From Ferrithrix thermotolerans DSM 19514 (GTDB lineage Bacteria; Actinomycetota; Acidimicrobiia; Acidimicrobiales; Acidimicrobiaceae), in the NCBI RefSeq assembly GCF_900128965.1, contig NZ_FQUL01000020.1:1-41153 (forward strand): DNA of 41,153 nucleotides, written 5' to 3'. Under the pieces are notes generated by a model. The model saw only the letters and a program-made list of their open reading frames with translations. It ran no database searches and was not told the DNA's origin. The number at the start of each line of letters is the position of its first letter. Position 1 is the stretch's first letter. Both the position numbers and the translations under genes were made by a program. This document shows, in pieces, positions 15,781-23,535 of the stretch.

Positions 15781-17961
15781 ATGTGCGAAAGTGTGTCGAC
15801 GGTGCGCGAAAGTTCGATCGTTGAGTTACTTCAGCTGCCTATAGAACGCATCCACGGGGTGGGTTCTGTGCGCGCAAAAGCCTTTAGTGCTTTGGGGGTC
15901 GAGTCCGTGTACGACCTCCTCACCTACTATCCAAGACGTTACATAGATCGCACGCGCCAGTCGCCTCTAGTTGAGGCCGCTTTGGACCAGGAGATTTTAG
16001 TTCTTGGTCTGCTCAGTGACGTAAGTAGCCGAAGACTACGAGGCGGCAAGGTCATGGTTGAAGCGAAACTTTCTGATGGACATCGGCGCTGCAAGCTTGT
16101 ATTTTTCAATCAACCGTGGCGCCAACGGCAGTTAGAGAGCGTGCGAGAGGTTGCAGTCTTTGGCAAGCTGCAGAGCTTTAGGTCGCAGTTTCAGATGACC
16201 AATCCAATCGTCGATACAGTCGGAGATCGTACCGGGGTGATTGTTCCGATCTATCCCATGAGTGAGAAGGCGCATATATCCACCTGGGATGTCCACAGGG
16301 CGATAAAAACGGTCTTTAGCGATCCATCCTTTTCCATCTTTGATCCAGTGCCAAAGGATGTAATCGAACGCTTTAACCTGTTGGATAGAGACTCGGCTTA
16401 TCGTTACGTTCACCTTGCAGAGACCTTGGACCAAGCAAAAGCTGCCAGACAGCGCCTGATATTCGATGAGCTATTCCGTTTGCAGCTTACCTTGGTAGCC
16501 CGAAAGGCGAGATATTTGAGGGAGTCTCGTGGCGTGACTCATGAGGTGTCGCCGTATGCTTGTAAAAAGGCAGAAAGGGTATCACTCGTAGGCGCTTTTA
16601 TCTCCTCACTACCCTTCCCGCTCACAAAGGCCCAGGAGAGGGTGGTCTCCGAGATTGCACGGGACATGGAAGGTCCCGCTCCAATGCACAGACTCGTACA
16701 GGGCGACGTCGGCTCTGGAAAGACGCTTGTAGCTCTTGTCTCTATGTTGTTTTCTGTTCAAAGCGGCATGCAGGCGGCTCTGTTGGCTCCGACCGAAGTT
16801 CTTGCGGAACAGCACTTTCTTTCACTCTCTAAGTACCTCAAAGACTTTGAGGTGAAAGACCAAAGTACCTACTCCCTGTTTCAGGGATCAGAGAAGAGGA
16901 TAAGTGTCGGACTGCTAAAGGGTTCACTTGGGGCAAAGAGAAAAAGCGTAGTAGAGGGTGTGCGAAGCGGTGAAATTGACATCGTCGTTGGAACCCATGC
17001 GCTTTTGTCTGAAGGGGTCTCGTTTAGGTCTCTTGGGCTTGTTGTAGTGGATGAGCAGCACCGCTTTGGTGTGGATCAGAGGGCTGTGCTTAGGGCTCGT
17101 GACCGTCAGGGTGAGGGGAGGGATCCCGATACCTTGGTTATGACTGCGACGCCGATTCCGAGGACGGCAGCCATGACTGTCTATGGAGATCTGGATGTAA
17201 GTGTGGTAGACCAGCTTCCGCCGGGCCGCACTCCTATAAAGACGATATGGCTCTCGGGTGATACCAAGAGCGCCTATGAACACCTGTTAGAAGAGGTAGG
17301 GGCAGGGGGACAAGGTTATGTCGTCTGCCCCTTGGTTGAAGGCTCCGACAAGGTTGTGGCTAAGTCTGCGGTGATGGAGTTCGAGCGCCTGAAGGAAGGT
17401 CCCTTACGGGGGGTGAGAGTTGGCCTCATGCACGGACAGATGTCAGCCGATGAGAAGGATCGTGTTATGGAGGCGTTTCGTTGCCATGAGATAGATGTGC
17501 TTGTGGCCACAACCGTTATTGAGGTTGGTGTCGACGTCCCTAACGCAACGATGATGGTGATCGAAGACGCCGACCGGTTTGGAATAGCACAGCTGCATCA
17601 GCTTCGAGGCAGGGTCGGTCGAGGTAAGAAGGAGTCTTTTTGTTACCTGCTCTCAAACTCTGACAAGTCTCAGGCAGAGGAGCGTCTGCGAGCGCTTGAG
17701 CGATCCACAGACGGGTTCTTTCTTGCAGAAAAAGATCTGGAGCTAAGGGGTGAAGGCACCATTTTTGGAACGAGGCAGAGGGGTAACAACGACCTTAAAC
17801 TTGCGTCTTTGGTGAGAGACAGAGACATGGTGCCAAAGACGCGTGAGGTGGCTGAGGCTGTGATCTCAAGTGATCCCACGCTGTTTCGTGCCCCACAGCT
17901 CAAAGAGGAGATACGAGAGTTATTCAAAGACGAAGACGTTAGGTACCTCTTTATGGGGTAG
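15781..17961 (+). CDS. recG: ATP-dependent DNA helicase RecG
   Basis: RecG is a 3'-5' branch-migrating helicase that remodels stalled forks and recombination junctions. At 726 residues it is of normal length. The N-terminal wedge/OB region (HGVGSVRAKAFSALGV) is followed by the SF2 motor. The motor shows GDVGSGKT (about 308-315), APTEVLAEQH, DEQHRFG (about 424-430), TATPIPRT (about 455), TTVIEVGVDVPNA and QLRGRVGRG (about 609-617). The ATG at 15781 is 24 bases after the preceding stop. The recG-rsmD-coaD order is conserved in actinobacteria, which supports the assignment. Confidence 0.97.
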   Translation: MCESVSTVRESSIVELLQLPIERIHGVGSVRAKAFSALGVESVYDLLTYYPRRYIDRTRQSPLVEAALDQEILVLGLLSDVSSRRLRGGKVMVEAKLSDGHRRCKLVFFNQPWRQRQLESVREVAVFGKLQSFRSQFQMTNPIVDTVGDRTGVIVPIYPMSEKAHISTWDVHRAIKTVFSDPSFSIFDPVPKDVIERFNLLDRDSAYRYVHLAETLDQAKAARQRLIFDELFRLQLTLVARKARYLRESRGVTHEVSPYACKKAERVSLVGAFISSLPFPLTKAQERVVSEIARDMEGPAPMHRLVQGDVGSGKTLVALVSMLFSVQSGMQAALLAPTEVLAEQHFLSLSKYLKDFEVKDQSTYSLFQGSEKRISVGLLKGSLGAKRKSVVEGVRSGEIDIVVGTHALLSEGVSFRSLGLVVVDEQHRFGVDQRAVLRARDRQGEGRDPDTLVMTATPIPRTAAMTVYGDLDVSVVDQLPPGRTPIKTIWLSGDTKSAYEHLLEEVGAGGQGYVVCPLVEGSDKVVAKSAVMEFERLKEGPLRGVRVGLMHGQMSADEKDRVMEAFRCHEIDVLVATTVIEVGVDVPNATMMVIEDADRFGIAQLHQLRGRVGRGKKESFCYLLSNSDKSQAEERLRALERSTDGFFLAEKDLELRGEGTIFGTRQRGNNDLKLASLVRDRDMVPKTREVAEAVISSDPTLFRAPQLKEEIRELFKDEDVRYLFMG

Positions 17962-18017
17962 TGCGTCCTTGCGGCCGTAGTCGCATGTAAAGCTGTTAGG
18001 TGGTAAAGTGAACCCTT

Positions 18018-18572
18018 GTGAGGGTCCTATCAGGTAGCGACAAGGGGAGGCGTATTGTAGCGCCACAAGGGTCCTCGACCAGACCCACGACTGCGAGGGT
18101 AAGAAGCTCGACCTTCGATATGCTCTGTGCGAGGTACGACCTCTTTGGGGCCAAAGTCCTTGATCTTTTCGCCGGTAGCGGTGCACTCGGCCTTGAGGCG
18201 CTGTCTAGAGGTGCCTCGAGTGCGACATTTGTAGAGTGGTCGTCTAAAGCATCTAAGGTACTGAGGGAAAATATCTTTAGACTCGGCGTGCAAGATCGTG
18301 CAAGGGTGGTGCGCTTAGATGCTTTAGAGTACTTACAGCGTATGAGTGACGACGAGAAGGACCAATACGACCTTGTGTTCTGTGACCCTCCCTATAGGTT
18401 CTCTGAGTGGGGTGTCTTACTTATGAGTGCTCCAAGGTCGGCGATCCTACTTCTTGAGTCTGATCGAGAGATTGAGGCTGTAGAGGGAAGGACTGTGCTT
18501 AGGAGCAAGAGGTACGGCGGAAGTGTGGTTACTATTATGAGCGCTGAAGAACAGCGAGGTGGCTTGAGTTGA
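18018..18572 (+). CDS. rsmD: 16S rRNA (guanine(966)-N(2))-methyltransferase RsmD
   Basis: RsmD methylates G966 of 16S rRNA in the 30S subunit, using S-adenosylmethionine. It has 184 residues, the usual size. The N-terminal RVLSGSDKGRRIVAPQG and RPTTARVRSSTFDML are family signatures. VLDLFAGSGALGLEALSRGA is the SAM-binding motif, and FCDPPYRF is the catalytic [DN]PPY motif. The start is GTG 18018. Its TGA overlaps the TTG start of coaD by four bases (TTGA), so translation of the two is coupled. Confidence 0.94.
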   Translation: MRVLSGSDKGRRIVAPQGSSTRPTTARVRSSTFDMLCARYDLFGAKVLDLFAGSGALGLEALSRGASSATFVEWSSKASKVLRENIFRLGVQDRARVVRLDALEYLQRMSDDEKDQYDLVFCDPPYRFSEWGVLLMSAPRSAILLLESDREIEAVEGRTVLRSKRYGGSVVTIMSAEEQRGGLS

Positions 18573-19060
18573 AGAAAGCGCTTTTCCCGGGGTCCTTCGA
18601 TCCTTTTCACAACGGGCACCTGGAGGTAGTGGAACGCGCATCACAACTCTTTGACCAGGTTGTGGTCGCCGCTATGCGAAATCCGCAAAAAGCCAGTCCC
18701 ATGTTCGATCTGGAAGAACGAAAGAGCTTGATTGAGGCCTCCACCTCCCACCTTGACAACGTCGAGATCGTGTCACTGTCGACACTGGTGGTAGATCTGG
18801 CACGGTCTTTGGACGTTACTGTGATAGTTAGAGGGCTAAGAGCTGTCTCGGACTTTGAGTCAGAGTTGCAGATGGCACAGATGAACCGGCAGCTCTCTGG
18901 CATCGATACGGTGTTTATTCCTACGTCGTCTATCTATAGCTTCTTAGCCTCTAAGCTACTAAGGGAGGTAGCCCTCTTTGGCGGAGATATATCTGCGATG
19001 GTTCCCCCTCCGGTAGCCAAGGAGTTCTCCAGTCGCTTTGGAGGTGCAGATGGCGGATGA
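18569..19060 (+). CDS. coaD: Phosphopantetheine adenylyltransferase (CoaD)
   Basis: CoaD transfers AMP from ATP to 4'-phosphopantetheine, the penultimate step of coenzyme A synthesis. The 163-residue protein is of family length. ALFPGSFDPFHNGHLEVVERA carries the nucleotidyltransferase HxGH motif. VIVRGLRAVSDFESELQMAQMNRQL and SSIYSFLASKLLREVA are the other conserved blocks. The start is TTG 18569, overlapping the rsmD stop. The C-terminus overlaps the start of the SepIVA-like gene by 11 bases. CoA supplies the prosthetic arm for the acyl carrier protein encoded 2.3 kb downstream. Confidence 0.96.
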   Translation: MKKALFPGSFDPFHNGHLEVVERASQLFDQVVVAAMRNPQKASPMFDLEERKSLIEASTSHLDNVEIVSLSTLVVDLARSLDVTVIVRGLRAVSDFESELQMAQMNRQLSGIDTVFIPTSSIYSFLASKLLREVALFGGDISAMVPPPVAKEFSSRFGGADGG

Positions 19061-19616
19061 TAGCCCTCAAGGTCAGGTACCTGGTGGCGGCGACAGCGTT
19101 TCGTCTATTTTGAGCTATGCCATCTCGCTTGTAGAGTCTGCGAAGTCTGTGCCGCTGTCCTCCTCCGTAATGGTTTCAAGAGAAGAGCTTCTAGACCTTC
19201 TCTACCGTGCCGTCGATATGGTCCCGCAGGAGATTATGGAGGCTAGACGGCTTCTGCGAGATAAAGAGTCCTACCTTGAGGGTGTGAGGCTGGAGGCTGA
19301 GGAGATACTTGAGGCGGCTCGAGCGCAGGCGGAGACCTTTGTGTCAAAGACGGAGGTGATGCGTCAGGCGAACCTAAAGGCGCGTCATCTCATTCAGGAA
19401 GCCAAGGAAGAGGCCTCAAAGATGCGCTTTGAGGCTGAAGACTACGCAGACCAACGTCTAGCAGCCCTTGAGATAGCCCTCGTCAACACCTTGAAGGCGG
19501 TCAAGGCGGGGAGGGAGAGACTTGCTATCTCTGTGGGCGTTAGAGAGCCTGCTAAACCTATAGTTGGAAACAGCGGCACTTTAGAGGATGACTTTTTCGA
19601 TCAGGATGAAAGTTAG
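19050..19616 (+). CDS. SepIVA-like coiled-coil cell-division/elongation protein
   Basis: This is a 188-residue, highly charged, mostly coiled-coil protein. Residues from about 20 (ILSYAISLVESAKSVPLSSS) through SREELLDLLYRAVDMVPQEI and EEILEAARAQAE resemble the DivIVA-domain protein SepIVA of mycobacteria, as do the C-terminal YADQRLAALE and TLKAVKAGRERL. SepIVA is a septum-associated factor in mycobacteria, and it too is encoded just upstream of a DUF177 gene. This one is clearly shorter than the mycobacterial protein (about 245), because the central repeats of the coil are missing. ATG 19050 was preferred to the TTG at 19038 because GGAGGT (19040-19045) precedes it by four bases. Function by homology and synteny only. 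Confidence 0.75.
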   Translation: MADDSPQGQVPGGGDSVSSILSYAISLVESAKSVPLSSSVMVSREELLDLLYRAVDMVPQEIMEARRLLRDKESYLEGVRLEAEEILEAARAQAETFVSKTEVMRQANLKARHLIQEAKEEASKMRFEAEDYADQRLAALEIALVNTLKAVKAGRERLAISVGVREPAKPIVGNSGTLEDDFFDQDES

Positions 19617-19621
19617 AGAGT

Positions 19622-20116
19622 ATGAAACCCTTTGCCATAGGTGTTACAAAGCTTTTACGTGATTCATCTGAACCTCTGCACTTTGAACTTGAGGGGCGGA
19701 TAAAAGACGCCTTTGTCAGCTTCTCAAAGGTTCCAGAGGGTGAGCCTGTCACTATTACAGGTGTAGTAGAGCCGGTTCACCAGGGACTTTTGGTAACGGC
19801 TACAATCAAGACAACTTGGCAGGGTTCCTGCGTTCGATGCCTTGAGCAGGCTGAGGGTCCTATTGAGGTGGATGTGGTTGAGTTGTTTGAGGAGGAGGGG
19901 CAAGGGGAGGAAGATACCTACCACTTGTCCGGTGATATCTTGGACCTTAGTGAACTAGTAAAGGACTTTGTGGTCCTAGAGCTCCCAGTAGTACCCCTTT
20001 GCTCTAAGAGCTGCAAAGGGCTGTGTGTTAACTGTGGCCAGAACCTGAACGAAGAAGCCTGTAGCTGTTCGAAGGATGAGATTGATCCCAGATGGGGCAA
20101 ACTTAGCTCTTTGTAG
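19622..20116 (+). CDS. DUF177 (YceD family) protein, likely 23S rRNA accumulation factor
   Basis: This 164-residue protein matches the YceD/DUF177 family, whose genes almost always precede rpmF. YceD has been linked to accumulation of 23S rRNA in plants and E. coli. Family hallmarks are GSCVRCLE, followed by an acidic stretch (EEEGQGEEDTY), ILDLSELVKDFVVLELPVVPLCS, CKGLCVNCGQNLN and the C-terminal DPRWGKLSSL. The cysteines at SCVRC and CKGLCVNCG form a plausible metal site. It starts at ATG 19622, five bases after the SepIVA-like stop, and is followed by rpmF after 79 bases. Confidence 0.88.
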   Translation: MKPFAIGVTKLLRDSSEPLHFELEGRIKDAFVSFSKVPEGEPVTITGVVEPVHQGLLVTATIKTTWQGSCVRCLEQAEGPIEVDVVELFEEEGQGEEDTYHLSGDILDLSELVKDFVVLELPVVPLCSKSCKGLCVNCGQNLNEEACSCSKDEIDPRWGKLSSL

Positions 20117-20195
20117 GGAGGCTTCAAGTGAAACTCCGGCTAGAGTTATTTCCTTGTACTTTACCGTAAGTCACGTAACTCTGGAGAAACGTTAA

Positions 20196-20375
20196 ATGGC
20201 TGTTCCTAAGAAGAAGACCTCCAAGGCGAAGTCGGCGAGCCGCAAGGCTAGTGCGTGGCGGCTAGACGTCGCTTCATCAAGCACCTGCCCGTACTGCGGA
20301 GGGATAAAGAGACCTCACTATGTCTGTCCTACCTGTGGGTACTACAAGGGGCGTCAAGCCGTCGAGGTGGAGTAA
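20196..20375 (+). CDS. rpmF: 50S ribosomal protein L32
   Basis: This is a 59-residue protein. It starts MAVPKKKTSKAKSASRKA, the typical basic N-terminus of L32, and has a four-cysteine zinc ribbon, CPYCG...HYVCPTCGYYKGRQAVE. The length is normal. ATG 20196 has GGAGAAA (20183-20189) six bases upstream as its ribosome binding site. It lies between the DUF177 gene and plsX, the widespread yceD-rpmF-plsX order. Confidence 0.96.
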   Translation: MAVPKKKTSKAKSASRKASAWRLDVASSSTCPYCGGIKRPHYVCPTCGYYKGRQAVEVE

Positions 20376-20387
20376 AGGTACAGCACA

Positions 20388-21374
20388 GTGAAACCCATTG
20401 CCGTTGATCTCATGGGAGGAGATCATGCACCAGCTGCAATAGCCGAAGGACTCGAGCGGGTGTCAAAGGAGAGTCACATACCAATACTAGCGGTCGGTAC
20501 CTCTGAAGCCGTAAGTATGGTGGATGGACTAGACAATGTCACGGTTTTAGAGGCTGCCGAGGTGGTAGAGATGGACGAAGACGCCGCCTACGCAGTGAGA
20601 AGGAAGAAAGACTCGTCCATAGTGCGTTGCGCTGAAGCGGTCCGTGACGGCAGAGCCTCCGCTTTGTTCTCTGCTGGTAATACCGGTGCGGCTATGGCGA
20701 GTTCTTTGTTTAAGATGGGCCGGATCTCAAAGGTCTCCAGACCAGCCATCGCAACCACGATCCCACGTCCGGGCCACTTCGCACCGACAATTTTGTTGGA
20801 CTCTGGCGCAAACGCGGACTGTACCCCCGAATGGTTAGTGCAGTTCGCAGTTATGGGTTCGATCTACTCGGGCCTTAGATTTCAGATTGAAAACCCCAGA
20901 GTTGCAGTCCTTTCCATCGGTGAGGAGGCGGGGAAAGGCAACTCGTTGGTAAAGGAGACCTACGAGCTTTTGTCCAAGGAAGGAAGGATCAACTTCATCG
21001 GTAACTGCGAAGGCAGAGACATTATGGCGGGTGATGTCGACGTGGTAGTTACCGACGGCTTTACGGGAAACGTGGTTCTAAAGACACTAGAAGGTGGTAT
21101 GCGTGCCTTCGCCAAGGCAGCCCTTGGTGCGCTTTCGCCAACGGACGATGCCGATGACCTCTTGACAAAGGCGATGCCCAGACTGACACCACTTATAACT
21201 GAGTTATCTGCGGATACCTATGGGGGAGCTGCTTTGTTGGGTGTGGACGGCCTGTGTCTTATCGGACACGGTTCCTCTGGTGCAGAGGCGATCTTTAACG
21301 CAATTGTAGAGGCAGATAAGATTGCGCAGCTCGGGCTGATCGAAGCGATCAGGACTGCCCTTAGTGGTTCATAG
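20388..21374 (+). CDS. plsX: Phosphate acyltransferase PlsX
   Basis: PlsX converts acyl-ACP and phosphate to acyl phosphate, the donor for the first acylation of glycerol-3-phosphate. The 328-residue protein starts IAVDLMGGDHAPAAIAEGL, the family signature. It continues with FSAGNTGAAMASSLFKMGRI, RPAIATTIP, LLDSGANADC, SIGEEAGKGN, VTDGFTGNVVLKTLEG and ADTYGGAALLGVDGLCLIGHG. The start is GTG 20388, 12 bases after rpmF. The acpP start lies 16 bases past the plsX stop, so its substrate carrier is encoded next door. Confidence 0.97.
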   Translation: MKPIAVDLMGGDHAPAAIAEGLERVSKESHIPILAVGTSEAVSMVDGLDNVTVLEAAEVVEMDEDAAYAVRRKKDSSIVRCAEAVRDGRASALFSAGNTGAAMASSLFKMGRISKVSRPAIATTIPRPGHFAPTILLDSGANADCTPEWLVQFAVMGSIYSGLRFQIENPRVAVLSIGEEAGKGNSLVKETYELLSKEGRINFIGNCEGRDIMAGDVDVVVTDGFTGNVVLKTLEGGMRAFAKAALGALSPTDDADDLLTKAMPRLTPLITELSADTYGGAALLGVDGLCLIGHGSSGAEAIFNAIVEADKIAQLGLIEAIRTALSGS

Positions 21375-21390
21375 AACAAAGGAGACAGAT

Positions 21391-21660
21391 GTGTCGGAGC
21401 TGACCCGTCAGGAGATATTTGAGACTATTAGAGGGCACTTGGCGGACATCTTGGAGATCGACCCCTCCAAGATAAGCGAAGGCTCTTCCTTTAGTGAGGA
21501 TCTGAACGCAGACTCACTTGCTCTGATCGAGCTTGTAGAGGCGATAGAGGACGAGTTCTCTAAGGGTGACACGACCTTTAGAATTGAAGACGATGAGTTG
21601 GAAGATCTAAAGACCATGAGAGATGCTGTGGACTACGTAGTCGAGAAGTTGGGAAGCTGA
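21391..21660 (+). CDS. acpP: Acyl carrier protein
   Basis: This 89-residue acidic protein carries growing acyl chains on a phosphopantetheine arm. The attachment serine is in FSEDLNADSLALIELVEA (the DSL motif). ILEIDPSKISEGSSF before it and IEDDELEDLKTMRDAVDYV after it are typical. The open frame extends back to GTG 21364 inside plsX. GTG 21391 is the likely start because AAAGGAG (21378-21384) sits six bases upstream and the family N-terminus begins there. Confidence 0.95.
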   Translation: MSELTRQEIFETIRGHLADILEIDPSKISEGSSFSEDLNADSLALIELVEAIEDEFSKGDTTFRIEDDELEDLKTMRDAVDYVVEKLGS

Positions 21661-21706
21661 TCTCTCTATGAGCCCATTCATCTCGCTTAGACCGTGATGA
21701 GGTAAA

Positions 21707-21738
21707 GGTCTTACCTTGGAATCTTCAACCGTAAGACC
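21707..21738 (+). promoter_or_regulatory. Perfect 8-bp inverted repeat between acpP and rnc
   Basis: GGTCTTAC (21707-21714) pairs perfectly with GTAAGACC (21731-21738) around a 16-base loop. It lies 47 bases after acpP and 111 bases before the rnc start. No T-run follows, so it is a weak terminator candidate. Because RNase III in several bacteria cleaves a hairpin in its own leader, it may instead be a regulatory stem for rnc. That is inference. Confidence 0.4.
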
Positions 21739-21849
21739 CCTACAGAGCGGTGGCTAAGTGCTCTTATGAGGAGTCAAATACCTGTTTTAGGGTTGGAAGC
21801 CCTTCATGAATTGTCAGCTCGTCGGCTTTGTAGTGAGGCTTAGGTTTTC

Positions 21850-22614
21850 TTGGAGCTGAGTGTTGAAGACTGCGAGGCGACGCATCAATCGGTGAGAACT
21901 ATGAGTGCAAGTGGGAAAAGAGCTAACCTCAATGGCCTTGTTCCAAGGGGTTTTCTAAGAACAAGACTCTTCGATCAAGCCATGACGCATCGCTCTGCTG
22001 CAACTAGTGACGGTGACTCTAACGAACGTCTAGAGTTTCTGGGAGACGCAGTCGTGCAGCTCGCAGTGACCTCCCACCTATTTAGGAGATATCCCGAGCT
22101 CCCTGAGGGTCGTATGACAAAGGTGAGAGCTGCCGTTGTAAACACCCATTCACTTGCTCTAGTTGCAGATAGTCTTGGCCTTGGTGAGAGGCTAAGGTTC
22201 TCATCGGCTGACATGGCAGATCTGAAGACCCCAACACCTTCGATGCTTGCCGACTGTTTTGAAGCAACCGTAGGTGCCCTTTACCTATCGGTTGGTCCGG
22301 AACAGTCGGAGGAGTTTGTCGTAAAGGTACTTAGTGATCTGATCGACCAAAGTGTGCCAGATGACGTGTTAGGAGACTACAAGTCAAGGCTCCAGGAACT
22401 GGTGGCAGCTTCCACGCCTCAATCGACCCTGACCTATAGAGACAGCTGGTCAGGGCCGGATCACGACCGAACCTTTACCTCGCTGGTCTTGCTGGGGGAT
22501 GAGACTTTAGGAGAGGGTTTGGGTAAGAGCAAGAAAGAGGCCCAGCAGGCGGCAGCCAAGGTGGCGGTTCAGTCCCTCACCAAGAGTTATAGGCCAGGTT
22601 TGCGAGGTGCCTGA
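21850..22614 (+). CDS. rnc: Ribonuclease III
   Basis: RNase III cuts double-stranded RNA in rRNA maturation and mRNA decay. The 254-residue frame contains the signature SNERLEFLGDAVVQ (about 57-70, catalytic Glu and Asp), LPEGRMTKVRAAVVNTHSLA, and MLADCFEATVGALYLS with the second catalytic Glu. A C-terminal dsRNA-binding domain follows (DYKSRLQELVAA through LGEGLGKSKKEAQQAAAKVAV). The start is uncertain: TTG 21850 is the longest frame, and ATG 21901 would still keep the whole catalytic domain. The 3' end overlaps the mutM start by eight bases. Confidence 0.95.
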   Translation: MELSVEDCEATHQSVRTMSASGKRANLNGLVPRGFLRTRLFDQAMTHRSAATSDGDSNERLEFLGDAVVQLAVTSHLFRRYPELPEGRMTKVRAAVVNTHSLALVADSLGLGERLRFSSADMADLKTPTPSMLADCFEATVGALYLSVGPEQSEEFVVKVLSDLIDQSVPDDVLGDYKSRLQELVAASTPQSTLTYRDSWSGPDHDRTFTSLVLLGDETLGEGLGKSKKEAQQAAAKVAVQSLTKSYRPGLRGA

Positions 22615-23491
22615 GCTGCCTGAGGTTGAGACGATAAGAAGTGATCTCGCTCTCAGATTTATTGGACTGCGCCTCGAGATGCTCAAAATCTTGGGTGAAA
22701 GAACCATCAGGCGTAACAAGACTAATTTAGAGGAGGTCGGTCCTGAGCTCCTTGGCAGGCAACTAAGTGATGCTAAGAGATACGGTAAGTACCTAATTTT
22801 GGAGTTATCAGGCTCCCAGATAGGTGAGATCAGCTATCTGGTGGTCCATCTTGGAATGTCGGGAAGATTTGTCCTTCAGCTTCCAGAGATGCCAAATGGC
22901 AGGGATCACACCAAAATGCATGTCAGGTTCTCGGAAGAGGATTTATATCTCTGGGATCCGAGAACCTTCGGAGAGGTGTTTTTGGAGACAGGACTTGACG
23001 ACTTGGGTAGGCCAATGACTCTAAGCAAAAGGCTTGGCATAGACCCTTACCTCTATCCCCATAACGTAGCAGGTGCGTTGGGGGAGGTAGCTGTGCGATC
23101 CTCTAGGGCAATTAAAGCGGTCCTCCTCGATCAAAAGGTGATAGCAGGACTCGGCAACATCTACAGCGACGAGGTCTTATTTCGCTCCAGAGTCTCTCCT
23201 TCTTTCCCAGTCTCAGCCTTGGACAAAAGAGGTATTGAGCGAGTGGCTGAGGCAGTGGTTGAGGTTGTCAACAAGGCGGTTGTTCTTCGTGGGTCGTCAC
23301 TTAAAGACAAGAGCTACATGGATCTATCTGGGCGCCCTGGTAGCTACCAGAGTGAGCATTTAGTCTATGGCCGTTACTCCAAGGCGTGTATGGTATGTGG
23401 AGAGGATATCGACCGCGTCTTGATAGCTGGCAGGTACTCAAGCTTCTGTTCGATCTGCCAGCAGGGAGCTGACCGATGGGACTACTCTTAG
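22607..23491 (+). CDS. mutM: Formamidopyrimidine-DNA glycosylase (Fpg/MutM)
   Basis: This bifunctional glycosylase/AP lyase removes 8-oxoguanine and other oxidised purines. It has 294 residues. The N-terminus PELPEVETIRSDL provides the catalytic proline (after Met removal) and Glu3. Also visible are HLGMSGRF, DPRTFGEVFL, KAVLLDQKVIAGLGNIYSDEVLF and a C-terminal zinc finger with Cys pairs CMVC and CSIC. The GTG start at 22607 is fixed by the required PELPE terminus. It overlaps rnc, and the rnc-mutM-smc order matches mycobacteria. Confidence 0.96.
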   Translation: MPELPEVETIRSDLALRFIGLRLEMLKILGERTIRRNKTNLEEVGPELLGRQLSDAKRYGKYLILELSGSQIGEISYLVVHLGMSGRFVLQLPEMPNGRDHTKMHVRFSEEDLYLWDPRTFGEVFLETGLDDLGRPMTLSKRLGIDPYLYPHNVAGALGEVAVRSSRAIKAVLLDQKVIAGLGNIYSDEVLFRSRVSPSFPVSALDKRGIERVAEAVVEVVNKAVVLRGSSLKDKSYMDLSGRPGSYQSEHLVYGRYSKACMVCGEDIDRVLIAGRYSSFCSICQQGADRWDYS

Positions 23492-23535
23492 TCGGTCAAA
23501 GTGGGATGGGCTAAGAAACTTGTGAAGATGAGGCT

